DNA from: Streptomyces spororaveus
Lineage (GTDB): Bacteria; Actinomycetota; Actinomycetes; Streptomycetales; Streptomycetaceae
DNA length: 64,000 bases
Direction of reading: 5' to 3'
Assembly: GCF_016755875.1 (NCBI RefSeq)
Contig: NZ_BNED01000005.1
Span: forward strand, 5,098,001-5,162,000
The notes beneath the pieces were generated by a model. It saw only the letters and a program-made list of their open reading frames with translations, ran no database searches and was not told where the DNA came from. Positions 16,518 to 24,379 of the stretch are shown piece by piece; position 1 is the stretch's first letter, and the number at the start of each line of letters is the position of its first letter. The translations under genes were made by a program, and so were the position numbers.

Positions 16518-16838
16518 GTGGTCCAGGACGAGCTGACGGAGCTCGGCGGCCGAACCGGCGGCGAGCCGGTAGATCCCCTGGACGCCGTGGGAGCGCACCA
16601 GCCGCCCGTCCTCGACGTGCCTCAGGGTGCGTTCACCTCGGCGGGAGGTGTACGTCAGACGAGCCAGCAGCTCGGGCGGGACGACCGTGTCGCCGGGGCG
16701 GACACCTGCCCGCACGAAGCTCGGCAGCGACTGGTGCGGGCCGCCGAACAGCATCGTGAGGCGCTGGCCGGTATGGCCGCCCCGTGCCAGCCACCGGCAC
16801 AGATCGTTGGTCCACAAGGTCGTGTAGGAGTTCGGCAC
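16509..16838 (-). CDS. Conserved hypothetical protein, possibly internally deleted
   Basis: A 109-aa product from the GTG at 16838: VPNSYTTLWTNDLCRWLARG, then LTMLFGGPHQSLPSFVRAGV and PGDTVVP, a sequence that looks like the start of a small conserved actinobacterial family, followed abruptly by PELLARLTYTSRRGERTLRH and a C-terminal HGVQGIYRLA. The join after GDTVVP looks too short for a normal fold, and I suspect a middle segment is missing, though I cannot align it. The frame is open a further 27 codons upstream. There is no strong ribosome site. It lies head-to-head with the CoA-transferase gene, whose start is 80 bp away. Function unknown. Confidence 0.5.
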   Translation of the reverse strand: MPNSYTTLWTNDLCRWLARGGHTGQRLTMLFGGPHQSLPSFVRAGVRPGDTVVPPELLARLTYTSRRGERTLRHVEDGRLVRSHGVQGIYRLAAGSAAELRQLVLDHSG

Positions 16839-16917
16839 GGCAGAACCGTAGACGTGCCCACCGACAGCCGGCCGGGCCCGGCGGAGATCCGGGCGGAAGG
16901 CCGGGCAGCATGGGTTC

Positions 16918-18270
16918 ATGACGATCGGTGAGGAACGGGACAGCGGGACGGCCCAGGCCTGGGAGGCCCTCGGCGGGGCGCCCGGGCTCGTCGGGCGGGT
17001 GCGCTACCGCGGGGGCGGCGATCTGGCGGAAGGGCCGCTGCCGGTGGCCGAGTTGGCGCGCGCGACCGTCGGGGTGTGCGGGCTGGCGGCGGCGGAGCTG
17101 GCCGCGGTGCGGGCCGGGGGCGGGGTGCGGGACGTGGCTCCGCCGGTGGTGGACGAGGGCGCGGTGGCCACGGCGTTCGTCAGCGAGCGGCACCTGCGGG
17201 TCGAGGGCCGGGCTCCGGTGATCTTCGCCCCGTTGTCCGGCTTCTGGCGGACGGCGGACGGCTGGGTGCGCACGCACGCCAACTATCCGCACCACGAAGC
17301 CGCCCTGGTAAGGGCGTTGCGACTGCCGTCGGCGACACCGGAGGCGGTCCGCGCCGCGGTCGCGGGGAGGACGGCCGTCGAGGTGCAGGAACTCGCGTAC
17401 GGGGAGGGCGGACTCGCCGTCGCCGTGGCACGCGCGTACGGGGATCCGCAGCCGCTGATCGAGCCCGTACGGGAGACGGGGGCGCGGGGACGGCCGCTCG
17501 GCCCGGCCCCGGCCGGCCGGCCCGCTGCGGGGGTGCGGGTCCTGGACCTGACCCGGGTCATCGCCGGGCCCGTCGCGACGCGCACGCTCGGGCTGCTGGG
17601 GGCCGACGTGCTGCGGATCGACCCGCCGGGGCTGCCGGAGGCGGACGACGCGTACGCGGACACCGGCTTCGGGAAGCGGTCGGCGCTGCTGGATCTGGCG
17701 GAGGCGGCGGACCGGGGCGTCTTCGAGGGACTGCTCGCCGAGGCCGACGTGGTGGTGACGGGCTACCGGCCGGGGGCGCTGGAACGGTACGGGCTCGGGG
17801 CGGGGGACCTGCTGGAGCGGTGGCCGGGGCTGGTGGTGGCCGAGCTGTGCGCCTGGGGGTGGCGGGCGCGGGCGCCGTGGGCGCGGCGGCGGGGGTTCGA
17901 CTCGCTGGTGCAGGCGGGGTACGGGATCGCCGCCGCGTGCGCGGGACCGGACGGGACGCCGGGGGTGCTGCCGGCGCAGGCGCTGGACCACGGGACGGGG
18001 TACCTGGTCGCGGCGGGTGTGCTGCGGGCGCTGGCCTCCGGCGGTGGGCGGGGGCTGCGGTTCTCGCTGGCGGGGACGGGGTCGTGGCTGGTGCGGGGGT
18101 TGGTGGCGGGGGATGGGGTTCCCCGCGGTGCGGGGTATGCGGCGCAGCCGTGGCTGCGGGAGACGCCGTCGGGGTACGGGGTGCTGCGGCACGCCGCCAG
18201 TCCCTTCGGGGAGTGGGCGGTCGGGCCGAGCCGGTGGGGGGCGGACCGGGCCGGCTGGCTCCCCCGGTAG
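16918..18270 (+). CDS. CoA-transferase, CaiB/BaiF (family III)
   Basis: A 450-aa protein. The second half carries GVRVLDLTRVIAGPVATRTL near residue 205 and LGADVLRIDPPGLPE near 230, the class III CoA-transferase blocks, then a DLAEAADRGVFEGLLAEADV segment. The N-terminal half resembles a degenerate second copy of the fold (DGWVRTHANYPHHEAALVRA), so this is a two-domain variant. Family enzymes move CoA between carboxylic acids such as formyl-, succinyl- or carnitinyl-CoA; the acids used here are unknown. No dehydrogenase or ligase partner is adjacent. Codon use is typical but the 3' part is extremely G-rich. Confidence 0.8.
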   Translation: MTIGEERDSGTAQAWEALGGAPGLVGRVRYRGGGDLAEGPLPVAELARATVGVCGLAAAELAAVRAGGGVRDVAPPVVDEGAVATAFVSERHLRVEGRAPVIFAPLSGFWRTADGWVRTHANYPHHEAALVRALRLPSATPEAVRAAVAGRTAVEVQELAYGEGGLAVAVARAYGDPQPLIEPVRETGARGRPLGPAPAGRPAAGVRVLDLTRVIAGPVATRTLGLLGADVLRIDPPGLPEADDAYADTGFGKRSALLDLAEAADRGVFEGLLAEADVVVTGYRPGALERYGLGAGDLLERWPGLVVAELCAWGWRARAPWARRRGFDSLVQAGYGIAAACAGPDGTPGVLPAQALDHGTGYLVAAGVLRALASGGGRGLRFSLAGTGSWLVRGLVAGDGVPRGAGYAAQPWLRETPSGYGVLRHAASPFGEWAVGPSRWGADRAGWLPR

Positions 18271-18294
18271 GGGCGGGGCGGGTGCGGCGCCGTT

Positions 18295-18343
18295 GCCGGG
18301 GGCGCGCACCCGGACCCCCGCGCCTCGAAGGCCGGCGGGGCTG
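18295..18343. repeat. Streptomyces-type GC-rich intergenic repeat, copy A
   Basis: A GGGGG-x-CCCGGACCCCCGCGCC-TCGAAGGCCGGCGGGGCTGG-like block between two converging genes. The same core (CCGGACCCxxGCGCCTC, then CGCCGGCGGGGC) recurs at 22130-22180 and 46820-46866. It can fold and probably serves as a terminator for both genes. Confidence 0.55.
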
Positions 18344-18357
18344 GGTGGAGCGGCGGG

Positions 18358-18846
18358 TCAGAGGGGCTTGCTCATGCAGCGGCTGGACTCGTAGTGGCGG
18401 TAGTGGCCGAACTTCGCGGACAGCGTGTAGCCCGAGGAGAGGTACAGGGCGATCGCCTCCGGCTGCTGGTCGCCCGTTTCGAGGACCATGCGGTGGCGGC
18501 CGGCCGCGCGGGCGTCCGCCTCCAGGGCCTTCAGGATGCGGCGGGCGAGGCCGAGGCCGCGGGCCTGCGGGACGACGTACATGCGCTTGAGCTCCGCGTC
18601 GCCGTCCGCGTAGCCCTCGTCGTTCTCGTCCTGGGTGCGCCAGCCGCCGCTCGCGACCGGGACGCCCGTGGCGTCGTAGGCCAGCAGGTACAGGCCCCGG
18701 GGCGGGACGAACATCGCCGGGTCGAGGAAAGTGGCGTCGCCCTCACCGTCGTACCGCTCCTGGTACTCCAGCTGGACCTGGTCGTTGAGTTTGACCGCGT
18801 CCGGGTGGTCGTACGGCACGGTGCGGAGGTCTATCCGGTGAGACAT
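18358..18846 (-). CDS. GNAT family N-acetyltransferase
   Basis: A 162-aa protein beginning MSHRIDLRTVPYDHPDAVKL. Residues 85-110 hold LKRMYVVPQARGLGLARRIL, the acetyl-CoA pyrophosphate-binding motif A (Q/R-x-x-G-x-G/A), and ALYLSSGYTLSAKFGHYR near 140 is motif B. Such proteins acetylate amines of antibiotics, peptides or small metabolites; the substrate is unknown. Its start is 38 bp from that of the rightward exonuclease III gene, so the two share a small divergent promoter region. Confidence 0.85.
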   Translation of the reverse strand: MSHRIDLRTVPYDHPDAVKLNDQVQLEYQERYDGEGDATFLDPAMFVPPRGLYLLAYDATGVPVASGGWRTQDENDEGYADGDAELKRMYVVPQARGLGLARRILKALEADARAAGRHRMVLETGDQQPEAIALYLSSGYTLSAKFGHYRHYESSRCMSKPL

Positions 18847-18884
18847 TCGAATATCGTACGGAACCCTCCCGCTATGGTGCTGGG

Positions 18885-19688
18885 ATGCTCACAGTGACCT
18901 CCGTGAATGTGAATGGGATCCGCGCCGCCGCCAAGAAGGGCTTCGGGGCGTGGCTCGACGGATCCGACGCCGATGTGGTCTGCCTGCAGGAGGTACGGGC
19001 CGAGGAGGGGCAGATTCCGGAGGATGTCCGGACCCCGGCGGGCTGGCACACCGTCTTCGCTCCGGCCGCCGCCAAGGGCCGCGCCGGGGTCGCGCTCTAC
19101 ACGCGGCGGGCGCCCGAGCGCGTGCAGGTGGGATTCGGCAGTGCGGAGTTCGACGACAGCGGCCGCTACCTGGAGATCGATCTTCCCGGTGTGACCGTGG
19201 CCAGCCTCTACCTGCCCTCGGGCGAGGCCGGGACGGAGAAGCAGGACGAGAAGTACCGGTTCATGGGGGAGTTCCTGACCTACCTGGCGGCGCTGAAGGT
19301 GCGGGCCGCCGCCGACGGCCGCGAGGTCGTGGTGTGCGGTGACTGGAACATCTGCCACCAGGAGGCCGACCTCAAGAACTGGAAGACGAACCGCAAGAAC
19401 GCGGGCTTCCTCCCCGAGGAGCGGGAGTGGCTCGGCAAGGTGTACGCGGAGGCGGGCTACGTCGACGTGGTGCGGGAACTGCACCCGGACACCGAGGGGC
19501 CGTACTCCTGGTGGTCCTACCGCGGGCGGGCCTTCGACAACGACGCCGGCTGGCGGATCGACCTCCAGGTGGCCACCCCCGGGCTGGCGGCGAAGGCCGT
19601 GAAGGCCTTCGTGGAGCGGGCCGAGACGCACCCCGAGCGCTGGTCCGACCACGCGCCCGTGACCGTCGTCTACGAGCTGGGCGCCTGA
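18885..19688 (+). CDS. xth: Exodeoxyribonuclease III (AP endonuclease)
   Basis: DNA-repair nuclease that cuts at abasic sites and trims 3' blocks. The 267-aa product has the whole EEP-fold signature: SVNVNGIRAA, VVCLQEVRAE (metal-binding Glu), GDWNICHQEAD near residue 150 (catalytic Asp and Asn), WRIDLQVATP near 225 and SDHAPVTVVYE at the end (catalytic Asp-His). A TATGGT hexamer ends six bases before the ATG, suggesting a leaderless or very short leader transcript. The last 19 bp overlap the end of the converging MerR gene. Confidence 0.93.
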   Translation: MLTVTSVNVNGIRAAAKKGFGAWLDGSDADVVCLQEVRAEEGQIPEDVRTPAGWHTVFAPAAAKGRAGVALYTRRAPERVQVGFGSAEFDDSGRYLEIDLPGVTVASLYLPSGEAGTEKQDEKYRFMGEFLTYLAALKVRAAADGREVVVCGDWNICHQEADLKNWKTNRKNAGFLPEEREWLGKVYAEAGYVDVVRELHPDTEGPYSWWSYRGRAFDNDAGWRIDLQVATPGLAAKAVKAFVERAETHPERWSDHAPVTVVYELGA

Positions 19689-20371
19689 CCGGGGCCCTCC
19701 GGGCCTCCCGAGGCCAGCAGGCGGTCCATCGCCATCGTCAGCTCGGCCTCGACCACGCTCTTCGCCAGCGGGCGCAGCCGGGCGAGCGCGTCCGGTGAGA
19801 TGTGGGCCGATATGAGCTCGGTGAAGAGCAGGGCCATCGCGTCCGCGTGCTCGCGGACGCGGCGGCCGGTCTCCAGGACGGCCGCCAGCGGGACGCCCTC
19901 GTGGACCAGGGCCGAGGAGACGTCCAGCAGGCGGCGGCTGACGTGCACGAGCGTGTCGCCGTCGACGGCGACGTAGCCGAGGTCGAGGGAGGCCGCCAGG
20001 TTCTCCGGGGTGACCTCGCCCTCGAAGTAGTCGGCCAGCGCCTCCGGGGTGAGGCGGACCGGGGTCTCCTCGGACCCGCCGATGCCGAGCAGCTCGCCCA
20101 GCTGGCCGACGTCGCGGCCGTTCTCGAAGGCGGCGGTCAGTTCGGCGATGCCGCCGAGGGTGTGGCCGCGTTCCAGCAGGGCGGCGATGGTGCGCAGCCG
20201 GGCCAGGTGGTGGTCGTCGTACCAGGCGATCCGTCCCTCGCGGCGGGGCGGTGGGAGCAGTTTGCGCTCGCGGTAGAAGCGCAGGGTGCGGACCGGGATG
20301 CCGGCCGCTTCGGCCAGTTCCTCCGTGCGGTACTCGCGCACCGTCTTCGCTTGCGTCTCTTCCTTCGCCAC
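19670..20371 (-). CDS. MerR family transcriptional regulator
   Basis: A 233-aa protein. Residues 12-80 form the winged helix-turn-helix: YRTEELAEAAGIPVRTLRFY then ERKLLPPPRREGRIAWYDDH, followed by the dimerisation helix. The C-terminal 150 residues (LTPEALADYFEGEVTPE, later LLDVSSALVHEGVPLAAVLE) form an effector domain without the Cys residues of metal-sensing MerR proteins, so a small organic ligand or none is more likely. It starts about 170 bp from the rightward monooxygenase operon, an arrangement that suggests it controls that operon, though no operator was identified with certainty. Confidence 0.85.
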   Translation of the reverse strand: MAKEETQAKTVREYRTEELAEAAGIPVRTLRFYRERKLLPPPRREGRIAWYDDHHLARLRTIAALLERGHTLGGIAELTAAFENGRDVGQLGELLGIGGSEETPVRLTPEALADYFEGEVTPENLAASLDLGYVAVDGDTLVHVSRRLLDVSSALVHEGVPLAAVLETGRRVREHADAMALLFTELISAHISPDALARLRPLAKSVVEAELTMAMDRLLASGGPEGPGQAPSS

Positions 20372-20542
20372 AGACGCACCTTATGGCGTACCGGCAGTAA
20401 CTTTCCGGGCCCGACCCCTACCCATGAGTACGGAGCTGCTCTACGCTCCCGATTGCGCCAGTGATTGCTGGCAGTGTTTCGATGGTGCGGTGCGGCGTTG
20501 CGGTGCGTGGCTGGGACTGCGGATGAGCGGAAGGCGGCGGGC

Positions 20543-22210
20543 ATGGGTGGCACGAGCGGCACGACGGGCGGCACGGGCGGCACGGGCGTACGCGAGCACG
20601 TACGGGTGGCGGTGATCGGCTCCGGCTTCGGCGGGCTCGGCGCCGCCGTACGGCTGCGGCGCGAAGGGATCACGGACTTCGTCGTACTGGAACGGGCCGA
20701 CTCGGTCGGCGGCACCTGGCGCGACAACAGCTACCCCGGCTGTGCGTGCGACGTCCCCTCCCACCTCTATTCGTTCTCGTTCGCCCCCAATCCCGACTGG
20801 CCGCGCACCTTCTCCGGGCAGCCGGCCATCCGTGCCTATCTGGAGCACGTGGCCGACACCTTCGGACTGCGCCCGCACATCCGGCTCGACACCGAGGTGC
20901 GGATGATCCGCTGGGACGCGGACGAGCTGCGCTGGGAGATCGAGACCGCGGCCGGTGAGCTGACCGCCGACGTGGTCGTCTCCGCGACCGGCCCGCTGTC
21001 CGACCCGAAGACGCCGGAGGTCCCCGGGCTCGCCGAGTTCCCCGGCAAGGTCTTCCACTCCGCCCGCTGGGACCACGACTACGACCTGCGCGGCAAGCGC
21101 GTGGCCATGATCGGCACCGGAGCCTCCGCCATCCAGATCGTGCCCGCCATCGCCCCCGAGGTGGAGCGCCTCACCCTCTTCCAGCGGACCCCGCCGTGGG
21201 TGATGCCCCGCACCGACCGGGCCGTCACCGCCGTGGAACGCTGGCTCCACCGTCAGCTGCCCTTCACCCGGGCGGCGCGGCGCGGGATGCTGTGGGGGCT
21301 CCGGGAGCTCCAGGTGAGCGCCTTCACCAAGCACCCGAACCGGCTCGGCCTCATCGAGTCCCTGGCCAAGGCCAACATGGCGCGCTCGATCAAGGACCCG
21401 GCGCTGCGCGCGAAGCTGACGCCCTCCTACCGGATCGGCTGCAAGCGGATCCTGCTGTCCAGCGAGTACTACCCGGCCCTGGCCCGGCCCGATGTGGACC
21501 TGGTCGCCTCCGGGCTCAAGGAGATCCGCGGCTCGGTACTGGTCGCCGCCGACGGGACCGAGACCGAGGTCGACGCGATCATCTTCGGCACCGGGTTCCA
21601 CGTCACGGACATGCCGATCGCGGAGCGGGTGGTGGGCGCGGAGGGCCAGACCCTCGCGGACGCGTGGAAGGACGGGATGCAGGCGCTGCGCGGGGCCACC
21701 GCAGCGGGCTTCCCCAACTGGATGACGATCATCGGGCCCAACACCGGGCTCGGGAACAGCTCGATGATCCTGATGATCGAGTCGCAGCTCAACTACATGG
21801 CCGACTACCTGCGGCAGCTCGCCCTCCTCGAGGGAAGCAGCCTGGGCGGGAGGGTCGCGCTCGGCGCCCGGCCCTCCGCCGTGAACCGGTGGAACCGGCA
21901 GGTGCAGGCCCGTATGGAGCGGACGGTGTGGAACAGCGGCGGCTGCACCAGCTGGTACCTGGACGCGCAGGGCCGCAACACGACGGTCTGGCCGGGGACG
22001 ACGGGCGAGTTCCGCCGGGAGACGCGGAGCGTCGACCTGGCGGAGTACGAGGTCCTGCGGGTGGGGGAGCGCGAGCGGGTCCCGGCCGTTGCCGTTGCGG
22101 CTGCCGCGGGGGCCGGTGCGGCGCCGCTGCCCGGGGCTCTGCCCCCGGACCCGCGCGCCTCACACGCCGGCGGGGCCGGAGTCGCCGGAACGGCCGAGGG
22201 CGTCGCGTGA
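20543..22210 (+). CDS. Flavin-containing (Baeyer-Villiger-type) monooxygenase
   Basis: A 555-aa FAD- and NADPH-dependent oxygenase. GSGFGGLGAAVRLRR (residues 18-32) is the FAD-binding motif; FPGKVFHSARWDHD near residue 172 matches the Baeyer-Villiger fingerprint FxGxxxHxxxW; GTGASAIQIVP near 195 binds NADPH. It would insert oxygen into a ketone or oxidise a heteroatom. The ATG at 20543 with AAGG upstream was chosen; a longer N terminus is unlikely. The last 30 or so residues (LPGALPPDPRASHAGGAG) are translated from an intergenic-type repeat and are probably not part of the fold. The stop overlaps the hydrolase start by GTGA. Confidence 0.88.
   Translation: MGGTSGTTGGTGGTGVREHVRVAVIGSGFGGLGAAVRLRREGITDFVVLERADSVGGTWRDNSYPGCACDVPSHLYSFSFAPNPDWPRTFSGQPAIRAYLEHVADTFGLRPHIRLDTEVRMIRWDADELRWEIETAAGELTADVVVSATGPLSDPKTPEVPGLAEFPGKVFHSARWDHDYDLRGKRVAMIGTGASAIQIVPAIAPEVERLTLFQRTPPWVMPRTDRAVTAVERWLHRQLPFTRAARRGMLWGLRELQVSAFTKHPNRLGLIESLAKANMARSIKDPALRAKLTPSYRIGCKRILLSSEYYPALARPDVDLVASGLKEIRGSVLVAADGTETEVDAIIFGTGFHVTDMPIAERVVGAEGQTLADAWKDGMQALRGATAAGFPNWMTIIGPNTGLGNSSMILMIESQLNYMADYLRQLALLEGSSLGGRVALGARPSAVNRWNRQVQARMERTVWNSGGCTSWYLDAQGRNTTVWPGTTGEFRRETRSVDLAEYEVLRVGERERVPAVAVAAAAGAGAAPLPGALPPDPRASHAGGAGVAGTAEGVA
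22130..22180. repeat. Streptomyces-type GC-rich repeat, copy B, inside the monooxygenase 3' end
   Basis: The block CCGGGGCTCTGCCCCCGGAC followed by CCGCGCGCCTCACACGCC and GGCGGGGCC has the same order as the intergenic copies at 18.3 and 46.8 kb, but here lies in frame within the coding region just before the stop codon. Confidence 0.6.
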
Positions 22211-23148
22211 GCCGGCTGACGCACGTCCTCTCCGGGCCCTACGCTCCGCCCGCCGCGCGGCGGGAGTTCGTCGCCGTCTCCGCCGACGGGGCCCGCCTGC
22301 ACGTCGAGGTCCACGGGGACCAGGACGCGCCGACCGTGGTGCTGGCCCACGGGTGGACCTGTTCCACCGCGTTCTGGGCCGCGCAGATACGGGCCCTGGC
22401 CGCCACCCACCGGGTCGTCGCCTACGACCAGCGCGGGCACGGGCGCAGCCCCGCCGCGCGGGTGCACAGCACCACCGCCCTCGCCGACGACCTCGTGGCC
22501 GTACTGGAGGCCGTACTGGCCCCCGGGGAGCGGGCGGTCGTCGCCGGGCATTCCATGGGCGGTATGACGATCATGGCGGCCGCGGGCCGGCCGGAGTTCG
22601 GCGAGCGGGTCGCGGCCGCGCTGCTGTGCAGCACCGGCAGCTCCCGGCTGGCCGCCGAGGCGCTGGTCCTGCCGGTGCGCGCCGGGCGCGTCCGCACCCG
22701 TGTCACCGGCGCGTTCCTCGGCTCCCGCGCCCCCCTGGGACCGGTCACGCCGGTCGCCCGGAAGGTCCTGAAGTACGCCACCATGGGCCCCGGTTCCGCC
22801 CCCGACAAGGTCGAGGCGTGCGCCCGTATCGTCCACGCCTGCCCCGCCGGGGTGCGCCACGCGTGGTCCCAGGTGCTGGCCGGCCTGGACCTCGACGCCG
22901 ACGTGGCGCGCCTCGCGGTGCCCACCGCCGTCATCGGCGGCACCGCGGACCGGCTCACCCCGATCGTGCACGCCCGCGGGCTCGCCGCGGCGCTGCCGAA
23001 CTGCGTGGGCCTGACCGAGCTCACCGGCATGGGGCACATGACCCCGGTCGAGGCCCCCGAGGCCGTCACCGGGGTCCTGCGCGAGCTGGCCGAGCTGTAC
23101 CTCCGCACCACCGACCTCGATGCCGACGAGAAGGAGAAGACGCCGTGA
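22207..23148 (+). CDS. Alpha/beta hydrolase
   Basis: A 313-aa hydrolase. VVLAHGWTCSTAFW near residue 45 is the oxyanion-hole HG motif, VAGHSMGGMTIMAA near 115 is the nucleophile elbow GHSMG with the catalytic Ser, the Asp is probably in IGGTADRLTPI near 262, and the His in GMGHMTPVEAP near 292. Start GTG overlaps the monooxygenase stop. In the operon it could hydrolyse the ester or lactone made by the monooxygenase. Substrate not identified. Confidence 0.88.
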   Translation: MSRLTHVLSGPYAPPAARREFVAVSADGARLHVEVHGDQDAPTVVLAHGWTCSTAFWAAQIRALAATHRVVAYDQRGHGRSPAARVHSTTALADDLVAVLEAVLAPGERAVVAGHSMGGMTIMAAAGRPEFGERVAAALLCSTGSSRLAAEALVLPVRAGRVRTRVTGAFLGSRAPLGPVTPVARKVLKYATMGPGSAPDKVEACARIVHACPAGVRHAWSQVLAGLDLDADVARLAVPTAVIGGTADRLTPIVHARGLAAALPNCVGLTELTGMGHMTPVEAPEAVTGVLRELAELYLRTTDLDADEKEKTP

Positions 23149-24029
23149 GCGCTCGCAGGAGTCTGGAAGGCCAGGTCGCCGTCGTCACCGGCGCCGCCCG
23201 GGGGGTCGGCGAGCTGCTCGCGCGCAAGCTGTCGGCCCGGGGCGCGAAGATCGCCCTCGTCGGACTGGAGCCGGAGGCCCTCAAGGAGGTCTCCCAGCGG
23301 CTGCACACCGACAGCGACCACTGGTACGCCGACGTCACCGACCACGAGGCCATGGCCCGGGTCGCCGAGGAGGTCAAGCAGCGCTTCGGCAAGGTGGACA
23401 TCGTCGTCGCCAACGCGGGCGTGGCCGCCGGCGGGCCGTTCGCCGACTCCGACCCGGACGCCTGGCGCCGGGTGATCGAGGTGAACCTGATCGGCGGGGC
23501 CGTCACCGCCCGCGCCTTCCTGCCCGTACTGACGGAGAGCCGCGGCTACTTCCTGCAGATCGCCTCGCTCGCCGCGATCACCCCCGCGCCGATGATGACC
23601 GCCTACTGCGCCTCCAAGTCCGGGGTCGAGGCCTTCGCGCACTGCCTGCGCGCCGAGGTCGGGTACAAGGGGGTCGGGGTCGGGGTCGGCTACCTCTCCT
23701 GGACCGACACGGACATGGTGCGCGGCGCCGACCAGGACGAGGTCATGCGGGAGTTGCGCCAGCGGCTGCCGTGGCCGGCGAACCGCACGTACCCGCTCGG
23801 GCCGGCCGTCGACCGGATCGTCGCGGGCATCGAGCGGCGCTCGCCGCACGTGTACGCGCAGTGGTGGCTGCGCGGCATGCAGGGGGTGCGCGGCTACCTG
23901 CCGGGGATGATCGCGACGGTCGGACAGCGCGACATGAAGCGCTTCGGGCCGCGTCTGAGCGGTGTGTCCAAGGGGCTCGTCGGGGCCGGCGGGGCGGCGG
24001 ACGAGAGGGAGCGCACGCAGAGTCACTGA
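23145..24029 (+). CDS. Short-chain dehydrogenase/reductase
   Basis: A 294-aa SDR starting at a GTG overlapping the hydrolase stop. VVTGAARGVGELLARKL (residues 13-29) is the TGxxxGxG cofactor loop, IVVANAGVAAGG near 88 the NAG motif, and the catalytic Ser-Tyr-Lys are in IASLAAITPAPMMTAYCASK around 140-160. It would oxidise or reduce an alcohol/ketone. The monooxygenase-hydrolase-SDR order recalls the mymA operon of mycobacteria (monooxygenase, lipase LipR, dehydrogenase SadH). Confidence 0.88.
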   Translation: MSARRSLEGQVAVVTGAARGVGELLARKLSARGAKIALVGLEPEALKEVSQRLHTDSDHWYADVTDHEAMARVAEEVKQRFGKVDIVVANAGVAAGGPFADSDPDAWRRVIEVNLIGGAVTARAFLPVLTESRGYFLQIASLAAITPAPMMTAYCASKSGVEAFAHCLRAEVGYKGVGVGVGYLSWTDTDMVRGADQDEVMRELRQRLPWPANRTYPLGPAVDRIVAGIERRSPHVYAQWWLRGMQGVRGYLPGMIATVGQRDMKRFGPRLSGVSKGLVGAGGAADERERTQSH

Positions 24030-24105
24030 TCGAAATGCGAGCTTTGTCCGCTCATGCAAGTCTGGTCGAGGCCCAACCACCAACACCCCTCATGGAGTGA
24101 ACAGC

Positions 24106-24285
24106 ATGGGTATCAAGGACCAGTTCCAGGACAAGGCGCAGGAGCTCAAGGACAAGGCCCAGAAGGGGCAGAAGCAGCCCGGCAAGGGCCCGCAGGACCA
24201 GAAGTCCCAGCGGACCCCGCAGCCGAAGGACGCGCCGCAGCGGTCCTTCGACGACATCCGGGACGAGCTCGACGACCGGACCTAG
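24106..24285 (+). CDS. Small hydrophilic protein, 59 aa
   Basis: Begins MGIKDQFQDKAQELKDKAQK and is made almost entirely of Lys, Gln, Asp, Glu, Pro and Gly, with an N-terminal amphipathic helix and the end SFDDIRDELDDRT. Composition resembles CsbD-like or stress-associated disordered proteins, but no family could be assigned. GGAG lies 8 bases before the ATG. It is followed by a strong hairpin, so it is either the last gene of the preceding operon or a separate small transcript. Confidence 0.65.
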   Translation: MGIKDQFQDKAQELKDKAQKGQKQPGKGPQDQKSQRTPQPKDAPQRSFDDIRDELDDRT

Positions 24286-24323
24286 GCAGCTGGCCCGACC
24301 GCAACGGGCCCGCACGCAGCGCC

Positions 24324-24363
24324 GAGGGGCGCGATCCCCGTTCCACGGGGGATCGCGCCCCTC
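24324..24363. terminator. Bidirectional terminator hairpin
   Basis: A perfect 16-bp inverted repeat (arms 24324-24339 and 24348-24363, GAGGGGCGCGATCCCC) with an 8-base loop, midway between two converging genes. Confidence 0.8.
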
Positions 24364-24379
24364 CCGCATGCCTTCCCGC

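Noticed and set aside
18295..18343. CRISPR-like repeat
   Set aside because: Three dispersed single copies without regular spacers; they behave as Streptomyces intergenic palindromic repeats.
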